Shown: positions 47,997 through 57,628, counted from the stretch's first letter. The stretch is DNA of 64,000 bases from Cenococcum geophilum 1.58 (GCA_001692895.1 KV748180.1:2474195-2538194), one strand, 5' to 3'. Made by a program: numbers and translations. Notes: generated from the sequence alone by a model not told the origin.

Positions 47997-48655
47997 GAAG
48001 AGCAGTTACTGAACTACTTAGATCTATTTCCTTCTCTATTAAAAGAGAATCTGTTTTTTTATTACTAAGTTTTTATAGACCCTATTCTATAAGTTTTTAC
48101 TTCTTAAAACGCACCTTTTTATAACCCTTCTTAAGATAAAGTAAATGAGCAGACGCCGTAATCTAAGTATCTAAGGCTTTCTATTCCACATTATAAGAAT
48201 ATTCTAGCTTAGTAAGAGCCTAAGATAGTTTACCATCTAGCTAAGTAGCAGTAGATTAGACACGAGATTTTAAGATAAATTAATTAGGGAACTAGACAAC
48301 TATTAAGAGTAATAGGTCACGTATATTTAGCATTAAAAGTAGAGCGAACGTTACAGGATAAATAAATATTTGCTTTAGTATACTTTAAATAAGAGGACGG
48401 TTATTATAAAGAAGGGTTTGCTAACGTAATATAAACTAACCCCTTTTTTAAACAGCAAGAATATAGAGATAGTATAATCTTACTAAGAAATAGTATCGCA
48501 GTAATAGTATAAGCACGACGTTAGGCGTATAAAGAAGAAATTACTTTAGGTATAATAAGCAATAATATTAACTAAATTAATTAAACGGATATTATACCTC
48601 TAGTAAACGACTTAAAGATATTTTAAATCTTTAAGGACAAAGATAAAGAGGAGGG
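47902..48655 (-). pseudogene. Antisense frame in Gyp5: Zn2Cys6-like cluster plus coiled coil
   Basis: Opposite to Gyp5 gag-pol, starting just inside the 3' LTR. Cluster (about 48380-48475) reads LYSCCLKKGLVY, then YLKYTKAN, giving the shared C-x2-C-x6-C-x13-C-x2-C spacing with partial Cys-to-Tyr change. After a frame change, KLS-ALTKLEYSYNVE (about 48190-48240) and LKKGYKKVRFKK follow, then IDLSSSVTALLRSPL. It ends at 47902. Conservation of both segments in four copies argues that it is a real gene rather than chance. Confidence 0.62.
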
Positions 48656-48661
48656 AGATAG

Positions 48662-49083
48662 TGTTACGGACGCTTTAAGTATAATATTATAACTACTAGG
48701 AGAGGAGTTAGAAAAAGCTAGTTAGTTAATTTAGGCATAATTTAGAATAAAGCCGATAGAACTATATAATAAGAAACGGTAATTAAGGTTATATAACGTG
48801 CTATATATTAAATAAGAGGAATAAGAGAAACTTACGTACCTTATATATAAGACGTACATCACGTATAAGAAGGATTTCTTAGGAGTACGGTTATATATTT
48901 AAGGACCCTTAGTCCCTACCTAAATAGTTCCTTCCTTATAATAATTCTTAGAATATAATTAGAGTTAATCTATTAGGCAACCACTCTACCAGTTATTATT
49001 ATTTGTTAACTTTAACTTACATTACCTACACACCTAGCTTATTAATAAACCTATTATAGTTCCTGCTATAAGGTTCCGTTATA
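48662..49083 (+). repeat. Gyp5 3' LTR (422 bp)
   Basis: TGTTACGGACGC...GGTTCCGTTATA, directly after the polypurine tract GAGGAGGGAGATAG (48648-48661), followed by ATTAT. Confidence 0.95.
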
Positions 49084-52000
49084 ATTATAATAGTCTAATA
49101 TATCCTTTTCGTAGATTTTCCTAGATAAACTCTTTTAATACACTACCTTTTTCTTCGGTAAGCTTATAGATTGGAAAGAACCTTAGACTTATTCCTAGTT
49201 CTAATTCTATCTTATAGTCCTATGCTATATACTCTAATAGCTTTTTATTTTCTAATAACTATAGTTTCTTACTATACTTATAGTATCTTTTTGGTATATA
49301 ACTTAAGCCTTACTTAGTTTCCTTATATATCACTTTAACTTAGTACTATACCAACTTAGCTTATTATTATATTTTGCGGCATTAAGTATCTCTAATATTG
49401 ACCTGACCTATAACCTAATTAATCTTTAGATTATATTCCTATAACTAAGGCATTCTTAGTACTACCTTATTATTCCCTAATAGTAATATATTAAAAGACA
49501 TCTTAATTTATCTCCCTTTAATAGTTAACTAAATAGGTCCTGTTTTAAGATTAATAATCCCTCCTCTATAGGTTATTAGATCTCCTAAAATTGTCACTAA
49601 TAGGTAAGGCTCCTCCTTTTACCTATAAGGTAGTCCTATTCTCTTAACTACTATTAGTAAGATATAGTTCCTTATTGCTCTACTATCTATTAACACCTTA
49701 AACTATTAATCTTACTATTTAACTTATAAATTTAGGTATTATCCTTAAATTCCTTTAAGGGTCTAAGGCTCTATTACTAGCTTCCTCTACTTTTCCTAAC
49801 TATTAGCTACTTAATCCTATTTACGCTTAGTCCAACTTAGGCTAATACTTAGTTTACTTTTTGTCTTTAATATACTATAGATATATATTTTCTAGGCATT
49901 CCCACTACTATTATTTATTTAGGTATTCTTCTGTAAAGAATCTTTCTAGCTAAAGTATTAAGTCTTCTAACTTCTAGACTTCTACTAGATGCCAGTTATA
50001 TATATACTTAACGTTCCGGTATTTCTGCTCCTTAGTTATCTAATATATTCTTATAGGATATTTTTAATACTTATCCTTTAGTGCTATGTATATATTATAT
50101 ATATTATCTATATATACAATCCACGTTAACATATAATATGCTAGGTGCTTTAGGTTAACTCTTAGCTTATCTTTATCCTTAAGTTTAAACCTCTCTCGTA
50201 TTAATCTAAACGTTACAACTTTATTTACAGGTACTAAGATACGCCTCTTGCTTCTCCAGTCCTCTAATTATTTCTTTAGATCTCTTAATATTATAATTAA
50301 GGCTCCCTTAATATAACTTATTGCTTTCTCTATAATTAGGTAATTTTAAATAACTTTCTCATCTAACTATATATAGAAATCTTCCTACTTATTGTTGTGC
50401 CTTTGCCTATACTACTTTTAGTACAGCTGCTAGAGTGTATACGGCTCGTCCGTAAGAAAGTATCTTCTTATTACTATATTATAATAGCCCTTTATATATC
50501 GTTCCTTAAACCTAATTAAAATCCCTAAATTCTCTTCTTATTCTAGTTTAGTAAGCCACTTAACTCTTAATATGCCTACCCTAGGCTTATTAGTGATTCT
50601 TTATATAGGTACTCTATCCTTAGTACGTCCTAATATACTAGATCTCTTATCTAGTTTCTGTTCTTACTATAAGGTAATTCTTACTTAAAACTCCTCTATA
50701 GTTTCTTTCCTTTTACGTCTTATAAGTAGATCCTTAAAGTCTTCTTACTTTTTAATCTTAGTATTAGTCTTCCGATCTTTAGTCTAAACGCTATATTCTA
50801 CTAGTAAGTCCTCTAGGTCTATATATCTGTCTCCTAGTCTAGTTACTATTTATACTATAGATTCTCTAATCTATTTAATAGTCCTTATTTATTACTTAAA
50901 ATCTTAGTTCTATAGGATTCTTAATCCTAAGCTTGCTTCTAACTTAAGCTTTACTCCAGCCTTAGTCTATTTAGGCTTGCTTAGTGTTCTTATCTTATCT
51001 TAAGAGTCTTAAATCTCACTCATCTTACTTTAAAAGTCTTGTACCTATAGGAAACTCTATCCCAAGCTTATTTATACGTCTTTAAACTAAGCTACTGCCC
51101 TACTCTATCAGTTTCTGTCTATTATAGGTCCTTAGGTCTACCTTATTTCATCTTAAGAATCTTAAGCCTTTAGCTTCTTGCCTTTATTAAGTGCCAAAAT
51201 AATTTATTATCCTACTTCTCTTACGTCTTATAAAGCAATAGACATTATATCTAGTGGGGTCTTAATCCCTACTAATGTTTCCTGTTCTATAGTAGAATTA
51301 TTCTCTACCTCTTTTATAATATCTTTAAGGTCTATATACTCCTAGTAAGCCGCCTTTATTACCTTATTATTACGGAATATTTCGCCTATTTTAAAGTTAT
51401 TGTCCTTAATATCTAATCTGCGAACTGGTTTATTAGTTCCTCTATACTATATAGATTTTAGCTCCTATAGCTAATAGCTTACGCCGTACTTGGCGTCCTT
51501 ATAAATTCGGTATACGTTGTTATAATAGAACGCGAAACTTCTAATTAAATATTCTTTTATTCCTCGCAGCATACTATCGTCCCTCTATACGTATATATCT
51601 TCTACTACTATTAGTCTTATTCCCTTTATTATATAGTAACTCTAACTATCTTTATAATCCCTCGCAAAATAACCTTATTTCCCGTAATTTATATAAGCTC
51701 CATTTTTAAACCATTAACTTTGCTATAGAGTCCGCCTAAATATCTTCTGCTACTAAGATCCCTAGTTTAACCTCTACTCTTTAGTTCTATAATTACTAGA
51801 TTCTTAATTTTTAGGTTTCTATAGTTTCTTACTCTATCTCTTATAGGCTTCTTTAGTACCACTTAGGTCTATTAGCTTTGCGCCGTACCATAGTTTCTAA
51901 CTTAGCTTTAGTTATTGCGTACTTTACACCTTATATAACTATAAAACTCTATCCTAACCTCTCTTAACCTGTTCCCTTTGGTAGATCTAATTATTAATCT

Positions 52001-52700
52001 TAATTGCTTAATCTATTAGTTCCCTTAGGGTGTCCGCATCTTCTATTAGGATAATTACGTCCTAGACTTTAGCCTTAAGTCCTTGCTTATACTATGCCAT
52101 AAGTACCCTATTATTCTACTTTATTTATATTGCTAGTGTCTAGAACTATATTATATACTTAATTGCTAAAGTTCATTGCATAAGGTTCTAGAGTTTTCTT
52201 TCCGCTATAGTTATTTCTTCTAGATCTCTAAATATCTGCGTAAGTTATTCTATAAATCCTTCCTAACTTAAGAATATAAATCGCACGTCCTAATTGGTAG
52301 TTATTATTCCATTTGCCTATATCTCCGTAAGATAAGGTTTAAACCACTTAAGTGCTTTTCCTAATAAGAATAGTCCTGTGTAGGCTATTCGATCCATAGG
52401 TATTAGTAGTTTTACTCCTTCTTATAAGACCTTAAAATGCATCTACATAAGGAATCCTTTAAGCTTTAATCTCTCTCCTAAGAATCTTTTAATCAATAGT
52501 AGCTTAATCTTTACCGCTCCTATCCTATTAAGTCTTTCTTCCAACACTGCATTATTTGCTATTAACTAGTTAACTATCTCTTATAGCTATCCGACCGTTA
52601 TAGGTTGCTATAAGTTAGTACCTGCTATACTAGTGTCGTTTTCTAATCTTAAAGTAGTTACTGCCGTCGATAGCGTTATAGTGGCTACTTTTGGTGGCAT
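49084..52700 (-). pseudogene. Gyp4 gag, protease and N-terminal RT
   Basis: Starts at ATG 52700 (MPPKVATITLSTAVTTL), 45 bases inside the 5' LTR. Gag runs to the zinc knuckle near 51680-51720 (AYINYGK-GYF, first Cys kept as Tyr). The gag-protease linker is better preserved than in Gyp3, with open stretches near 51340-51620. Protease about 49470-49720 reads LIDSRAI (DSG to DSR). RT continues to 49089, where Gyp5 interrupts it. In-frame stops are mostly TAA/TAG. Confidence 0.92.
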
Positions 52701-52745
52701 ATTATTCGACTTTTTATACTTATTACTATAACTAGGTAGTAATTA

Positions 52746-53168
52746 TATAATAGAACCTTATAGCAGAAACTACAATGGGCTTATTATTGGGCTAGGTATA
52801 TAGGTAAAGCAAGTTAAAGTTAACAATATAATAATAACTGGTGGAGTGGTTGCCTAATAGATTAACTCTAATTATATTCTAAGAATCACTATAAGAAAGG
52901 AACTATCTAGGTAGGGACTAAGGGTCCTTAAATACATAACCGTACTCCTAAGAAATCCTTCTTATATATGATGTACGTCTTATACGTAAGGTATATAAGT
53001 TCCTCTTATTCCTCTTATTTAATACGTAGCATATTATATAACCTCGGTTACCATTCCTCGTTATATAGTTCTATCGGCTCCATTCTGGACCGTGCCTAAA
53101 TCAACTAACTAGCTTCTTTCGACTTCCCTCCTAGTAGTCGTAACATTATACTTAAAGCGTCCGTAATA
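52746..53168 (-). repeat. Gyp4 5' LTR (423 bp)
   Basis: TATAATAGAACC...GCGTCCGTAATA on the plus strand; same length as 37370-37792. Followed by GCTGC (53169-53173) and the last 24 bases of Yr1 A1. Confidence 0.95.
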
Positions 53169-53197
53169 GCTGCCAAGCAATATATAGACGCTAGTAT

Positions 53198-53535
53198 ATA
53201 TTTTAATTATATATAGCTAAAATAGGTTTATAACTAGTTATAAATATATTTTAAACGTATTAGAAACATATTTTAAATATATTAGAAAAAACTTATTATT
53301 TACCTTTATAGGATTTTTGTTTTAAATAGGCTTTATAAATAGCTTAAACTATTAAAACTACTATAAAATAGGCTATAAATAGCTTATATAGCTCTTTAAG
53401 GTAATAATTATTATATTAAAAAAAATTATAATAGATTTAAGATATATATATAAGAAAAGATAAAGTAAAAGGTAAGGTCAAATTAAGAGAGGCAGGGTGG
53501 GGTTTGGTGTGGTAGGCGGAGGTTTCGCCTATCGG
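53198..53535. other. Tir1 interior, right piece
   Basis: AT-rich to about 53470 with TTTTAAATATATTAGAAA-like repeats resembling 16990-17050, then GC-richer sequence leading to the terminal repeat. No protein readable. Confidence 0.65.
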
Positions 53536-53566
53536 GCCGACATTTTAGCGTGGTCGCGCCGACCTG
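53536..53566 (-). repeat. Tir1 right terminal inverted repeat
   Basis: Minus-strand CAGGTCGGCGCGACCACGCT followed by AAAATGTCGGCC; TA at 53567-53568. Confidence 0.8.
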
Positions 53567-53594
53567 TACGCACACATCACCCCCCCTTTTGAAG

Positions 53595-53612
53595 AAGCCT
53601 GCCCTCAGGCTT
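53595..53612 (-). other. Hairpin at the end of TRG1 gag
   Basis: AAGCCTG, loop CCCT, CAGGCTT: a perfect 7-bp stem overlapping the gag stop codon, just upstream of the polypurine tract. Could be an RNA signal; function not known. Confidence 0.7.
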
Positions 53613-54618
53613 TGATATATTAAATTTCACCCCTTTATAACCGACCAATCTCCTCATCTATATCCAAATCTGATTCCAATTGTTACTTGCGGAGGGTTAC
53701 TATATCAATCTGTTTTCTATATAGCTGTAATAAACAGTCTGCAACCCAGTGGTCATGTGCTCCACACCGTATACATCGTCCTTCCAATCTACATTGTTCT
53801 CGGTAAGCTGGTGACATTAATCGAGCGCGGGGCCCCGTGGGGGGGGTAGTGGATCGTGGGGTAGATCGAGGACTAGTAGATCGTAGGGTAGATCGAGGAC
53901 TAGGGATACTAATTACATTAATTCCAATAGCACCGATATCCATAGGCTCCGATCCACGGTGGTAGTTGCCATTGCTCGAAGGTTGTACTGTAGAATAAAA
54001 AGACGAACGGCCAGCTAGTTATTGTACGGTTCGAACAAAATCGGAATATTTTTACGGTAGGTTAAGCTGCTGGTTAAGCCTGCTGCGGATAGTAGAGCTC
54101 AGCCCGTTCCTGAATATTGATATCTTATTAATGTCTGGCCAATCCTGCCCACATGNCTCGTACAAAACGCGTTCGAATTTTGATATATAGGTCGGTACTG
54201 AGTCGTTGCCTTAACGTAGGGACAGCAGCCTATCTTCTGCCTCTTAAACCTTGTTCGGATTATCATAGACGCGCGTCAGCTGGTCTAGAATCGAATTGTA
54301 ATCCTATATATTTGACTTCTCTGCCTGCCCGAGCTGGGGGAGAACCATTGCCTGTACGCTGCTCTCGAGGTTTAAGAATACGTAGTAGAACTGCGCAACT
54401 GTATCGCCAATAGCCGTACCATCAACCCGTAGCTTTGCCTTAATCGATGGCAGCCAAGTATCAAATTTATAAGAATGTCCGTTGAACTTTTCTGGATCAA
54501 GAAGGGAAGGTTTCGGTCGGGAGGGGGTAGTCAAAATAAAAGAACGTAAAAACTGGATCTCTGCTTGCAGGTGCGCGATCTAGTTTTGTAAGCTTTCAAA
54601 AGCCTGCTGCGGATCCAT
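53605..54618 (-). pseudogene. TRG1 gag
   Basis: One continuous frame of 337 codons from ATG 54618 (MDPQQAFESLQN) to TGA 53607-53605, broken by only about eight TAA/TAG stops, mostly at likely Gln codons. The N-terminus has a short coiled-coil stretch (HLQAEIQFLRSF). The capsid-like centre includes FNGHSYKFDTWLPSIKAKL, VYDNPNKV and WPDINKISIFRNGLSSTIR. A Ser/Pro/Arg-rich linker has three SPRSTPRST-like repeats, then an intact CCHC zinc knuckle CIRCGAHDHWVADC (about 53730-53775). The knuckle and retrotransposon Gag layout are those of Gypsy-type Gag. One N at 54156. Codons and GC content are far closer to normal genes than in neighbouring elements. The plus-strand open frame at 54153-54413 is a shadow. 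Confidence 0.88.
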
Positions 54619-54786
54619 TGTAAAAGAAGGTAAGATAAGTAAAAAGATACACGAGCCTGAGTAACCTAAGACCTAAGAACCTGGGAGAAGCTATAGGGTG
54701 TCGCTATCGCACGCATGCACGATCCTATGCAGAAACCAGAGACCTGAGATACCGCAGCCTGTGTATGACTAGGGACCTTGATATAA

Positions 54787-54976
54787 TGTGACGGCTCGAA
54801 CCATTAAACAAATGTCTTGACGTAGACTTAAACAAATGCTTGCAAGATGAAGCGAACGAATGCTGTATTACAAAGATATCAAGGTAAGGAGCAGAAGGTG
54901 GTGAGGCCACGTCTAAATACACAAGCCAAGCCTTAAGCGAACCCCTGACTAGGTGACGCGCCCCAGCGCCGTTACA
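54787..54976 (-). repeat. TRG1 5' LTR (190 bp)
   Basis: TGTGACGGCTCGAACC...CGCCGTTACA on the plus strand, followed by ACTTA (54977-54981). A leader of about 170 bases separates it from gag. Confidence 0.95.
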
Positions 54977-55813
54977 ACTTAGATCTATTAGCTCTGCGCT
55001 ATACTATAGTTTCTAACCTTAACTTTATTATTATATACCCTGCGCCTTATATAACTATAGAACTCTATCCTAACCCTTCTTAATCTGCTCTCTTTAGTAG
55101 ATCCTATTATTAATCTTAATTACTTAATTAATTAAATCCCTAAGAGTATCCGTATCTTCTATTAGGATAATTATATCCTAAACTTTTACCTTAAGTCTTT
55201 GCTTATGCTGTGCTATAAGCGCCTTATTATTCTATTTAACTTATATTATTAATATTTAAAACTGCGTTATATACTTAATTACTAAAGTCCTTTATACTAG
55301 GTTTTAAAGCTTTCTTTCTACCATAGTAGTTGCCTCTAGGTCTCTAAATATTTGCGTTAATTATTCCGCGAACCCGTTTTAACTTAAGAATATATATTAT
55401 ACCTCCTAGTTGGTGGTTGTTATACCATACTCTTATACCTCCGTAAGGTAAGGCTTAAACTACTTAAGTGCCCTTTCTGTTAAAAACAATCTTATGTAAG
55501 CGACTTAATCCATAGGCGTTTCTAGTTTAACTCCTTCCTATATAACCTTAAAGTGCATTTATATAAGAAATCCCTTAAGTTTTAACTTCTCCCCTAAGAA
55601 TCGCTTAATTAAGGGTAACTTAACCTTTACTGCTCCGATTCCATTAATCCTTTCTTTAAATATCCTATTATTATCTGTTAATTAATTAACTATTTCCTAT
55701 AGCTATTTAATAGTAACTAGTTGCGAGTTAGTATCTGCTATACTAGTGTCATTACCTAATCCTAAGGTAGTCGCCGCTGTTAACGCCGTTATAGCTGCTG
55801 CTTTTAGTAGCAT
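54977..55813 (-). pseudogene. Gyp2 gag, N-terminal part
   Basis: Starts at ATG 55813 (MLLKAAAITALTAATTLGLG), 40 bases from the 5' LTR, and runs to 54977, where TRG1 interrupts gag; it resumes at 16403. Closest in sequence to Gyp3 18216-19060. Capsid-like sequence includes KGFLI-MHFKVI-EGVKLETPMD near 55510-55580. TAA/TAG stops. Confidence 0.92.
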
Positions 55814-55852
55814 ATTATTTAACTTTTTTTACTATAACCTTGGTAGTAAATA

Positions 55853-56271
55853 TATAACGAAGCCTTATAGGAAATACTACGGTAGACTTATTAATGGGCT
55901 GGGTATATAGGTATAGAATAGTTAACAACATAAATATAACTGGTGGAGTAGTTACCTAATAAATTAACTTTAATTATATTCTAAGATTTACTATAAAGAA
56001 GAAAAACTATCTATAGAGACCGTATGTCCTTAAATATATAACTCCTCCTTATAGTAAAGGGTTTAGTACATCGGTACGTCAGTACGTCAGTACGTCGCGT
56101 TCCCACGTTCCTATGTTCCCACGTTCTAAACTTGTAACGTAACTGGTCACGTAACTTAGCTACCTCTTATCCCATAGCTCGATCGGTTCCAGCGCCTCCT
56201 ATACTATCTCAACTAACCCGTTTATATCTCTTCTTAGTAGTCGTACTACTGCTAATATAAGGTCCGTAACA
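55853..56271 (-). repeat. Gyp2 5' LTR (419 bp)
   Basis: TATAACGAAGCC...GGTCCGTAACA on the plus strand, followed by ATAGG (56272-56276). Contains tandem GTACGTCA and CCCACGTTC-type words (about 56070-56125). Confidence 0.95.
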
Positions 56272-56334
56272 ATAGGCCCGTAGGGCCGCTACTCTATATA
56301 GATATGGCAAAATTGGGGGTTTTTATCCTATTAA

Positions 56335-56756
56335 TGTAACGAAGCCTTATAGCAGGAACTACGGTAGACTTATTAATAGGCTGGGTATATAGGTAAATAA
56401 GAAGTTAATAACGTAATAATAACTAGTAGAGTGGTTGCCTAATAGATTAACTCCAATTATATTCTAAGATTTACTACAGAAAAGAGAAACTATCTAGGTA
56501 GGGACTATAGTCCTTTAAATACACAATACTGCGCCTAAGAAATACTGAGTACGTAAGGTACGTAAGGTACGTAAGATATATAGACAGATCTTACAGATCT
56601 TATAGATTAATAGATCTCCTCTTATAACTTATTATATAACTTAGCTACCCCTTATCCCATAATTCTACTAGTTCCAGTACCTCCCATACTTCCACTACTA
56701 GTCTATTTATATCTCTCCTTAGTAGTTCTACTACTGCCAATATAAGGTCTGTAACA
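56335..56756 (-). repeat. Solo LTR of the Gyp2 family (422 bp)
   Basis: TGTAACGAAGCC...GGTCTGTAACA on the plus strand, flanked by ATTAA (56330-56334) and ATTGA (56757-56761). No internal sequence, so it arose by LTR-LTR recombination. Has a GTAAGGTAC tandem (about 56559-56575). Confidence 0.9.
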
Positions 56757-57172
56757 ATTGAGGTAGCTTATAGGGTTTTTCCTTCCCTAACTATAGGGGT
56801 TTTCTTCTTATAAATATATAAGTTTTCCCCCCTATAATAGAAATAGTCTGCGTAGGCCATAGGGATCCGTATTAGATATTAAGCAAAAAGTAAATAATAA
56901 TAATACTTTTAAACTTAAACTTAAGTCTATTAAATAGGTATTCTAGCTTTATATTAACCTATATTAAATAACTTTACAATTTAAATAAAAATAAAACTAA
57001 GAAAATAAGCTAGTATTCTAATAAATAGTTTTAACTTTAGGTAAGATTTAAACTTTAAATAAACCTTTATCCTATAATACCTTTCTCTACTATATTTAGT
57101 AACTAGACTTTATAGTTAAAATAATATAAATCTTTAATCCCTATAATATTTAGTAAGGAGTAGGTAAGATAG
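56757..57172. other. AT-rich sequence with a diverged short repeat
   Basis: 56762-56905 resembles 16830-16990 in Tir1 (see that entry). The rest is AT-rich without readable protein. Ends in GATAG (57168-57172), the target duplication of the next element. Confidence 0.55.
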
Positions 57173-57371
57173 TATTACGGAGTTAATAAAGCAGTTTATA
57201 AATAAGCTTAATTGCTAGCTATTGACCGTACTAAGTACATTAACGCGTGATAGTTTAAGACGTTTAATACAGAACAGGAACAGGTTAGGAAACGTGGTTG
57301 AAGATATAGGGGTAGTAGTGGTACGTGCGTAGGTATTACAGGACGAACGTACGCGGGTGACTCCCGTGACA
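57173..57371 (-). repeat. Nal1 3' LTR (199 bp)
   Basis: TATTACGGAGTTAATAAAGC...GACTCCCGTGACA on the plus strand. Confidence 0.94.
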
Positions 57372-57628
57372 GTACCCCCCTCTTAAACTTAAGCTCCTGC
57401 GAGACGGGTGCGTATACGGAAAGAAAAGACAGGAAAGGAAAGGGGAGGGTAGGTAGGTAAAAGCTAAAGCTATATCAGCCTTGCTCCGACGCCTCTACGT
57501 CCTCCGCCTACGTGGCTTCGCCAGTTTGGGCCTCCTTACTTAATCGTTAAGCCACTGGCTCATTTAGCCCGAAGCATAGCCCTAGCCTCTGTCGCCAGCT
57601 TCGCTACAGTCCTCGCTGCTAGGAGACG

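Larger units (their letters stand above)
41173..49083 (+). mobile_element. Gyp5: full-length Gypsy chromovirus, innermost in the stack
   Basis: The only uninterrupted copy of the family: 7,911 bp, two 422-bp LTRs, target duplication ATTAT (41168-41172, 49084-49088), inserted in the RT of Gyp4 in opposite orientation. Joining the flanks restores Gyp4 RT. It is the best template for reading the family. Confidence 0.97.
37370..53168 (-). mobile_element. Gyp4: Gypsy chromovirus in Yr1, split by Gyp5
   Basis: Two 423-bp LTRs (37370-37792, 52746-53168) flanked by GCTAC and GCTGC (one transition apart). Removing Gyp5 leaves about 7.9 kb. Minus-strand gag-pol and the plus-strand antisense frame near the 3' LTR. 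Confidence 0.96.
32626..53197 (-). mobile_element. Yr1: tyrosine-recombinase retrotransposon (Ngaro/DIRS-like) in Tir1
   Basis: Minus-strand order is A1 repeat, ORF1, RT, RNase H, tyrosine recombinase, B1, A2, B2. The A repeat (113 bp) occurs at 37281-37369 plus 53174-53197 and at 32935-33047. The B repeat (156 bp) occurs at 33048-33203 and 32626-32781. This is the split-direct-repeat design of Ngaro-type elements, which integrate through a tyrosine recombinase and make no target duplication; none is seen. Gyp4 sits inside A1. Without it the element is about 4.8 kb. Confidence 0.88.
16607..53566. mobile_element. Tir1: TA-flanked inverted-repeat (Tc1/mariner-like) element
   Basis: Inverted ends CAGGTCGGC..GACCACGCT on the plus strand at 16607 and on the minus strand at 53566, each next to TA (16605-16606, 53567-53568). 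Removing nested elements leaves about 1.5 kb in three pieces: 16607-17757, 32068-32625 and 53198-53566. A TA target and roughly 31-bp inverted ends fit the Tc1/mariner superfamily. No transposase reading frame is recognisable in the very AT-rich interior, so it is either fully decayed or non-autonomous. It sits between the TRG1 polypurine tract and 3' LTR. Confidence 0.72.
16404..54976 (-). mobile_element. TRG1: gag-only (TR-GAG-like) LTR element inserted in Gyp2 gag
   Basis: Two 190-bp LTRs (16404-16593, 54787-54976) are flanked by the same 5-bp duplication ACTTA (16399-16403, 54977-54981). Removing Tir1 leaves about 1.6 kb: 5' LTR, leader, one gag frame, a polypurine tract (AAAAGGGGGGG, about 53583-53593) and 3' LTR. 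No protease, RT or integrase is present, so it must have moved with enzymes from another element. It is far less mutated than the elements nested inside it. Confidence 0.88.
9960..56271 (-). mobile_element. Gyp2: outermost Gypsy chromovirus of the nested stack
   Basis: LTRs at 9960-10355 and 55853-56271 are flanked by the same 5-bp target duplication ATAGG (9955-9959 and 56272-56276), proving one insertion. Own sequence is 9960-16403 plus 54982-56271, about 7.7 kb. The rest is TRG1 and everything nested in it. Transcription ran right to left. The element carries gag, protease, RT, RNase H, integrase and chromodomain on the minus strand and an antisense plus-strand frame next to the 3' LTR. 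Its family is the same as Gyp3, Gyp4 and Gyp5. Confidence 0.93.

Noticed and set aside
54153..54413. 86-codon plus-strand open frame
   Set aside because: Exactly opposite TRG1 gag, which has a zinc knuckle and a longer consistent frame; starts at a codon containing N.
54725..54922. 65-codon minus-strand open frame
   Set aside because: Lies across the TRG1 5' LTR and leader; no motif and the second LTR copy shows it is LTR sequence.
56757..56905. tRNA or SINE promoter boxes
   Set aside because: A GGATCCGAATCG-like word in the related copy resembles a B box only loosely and no A box or tRNA fold was found.
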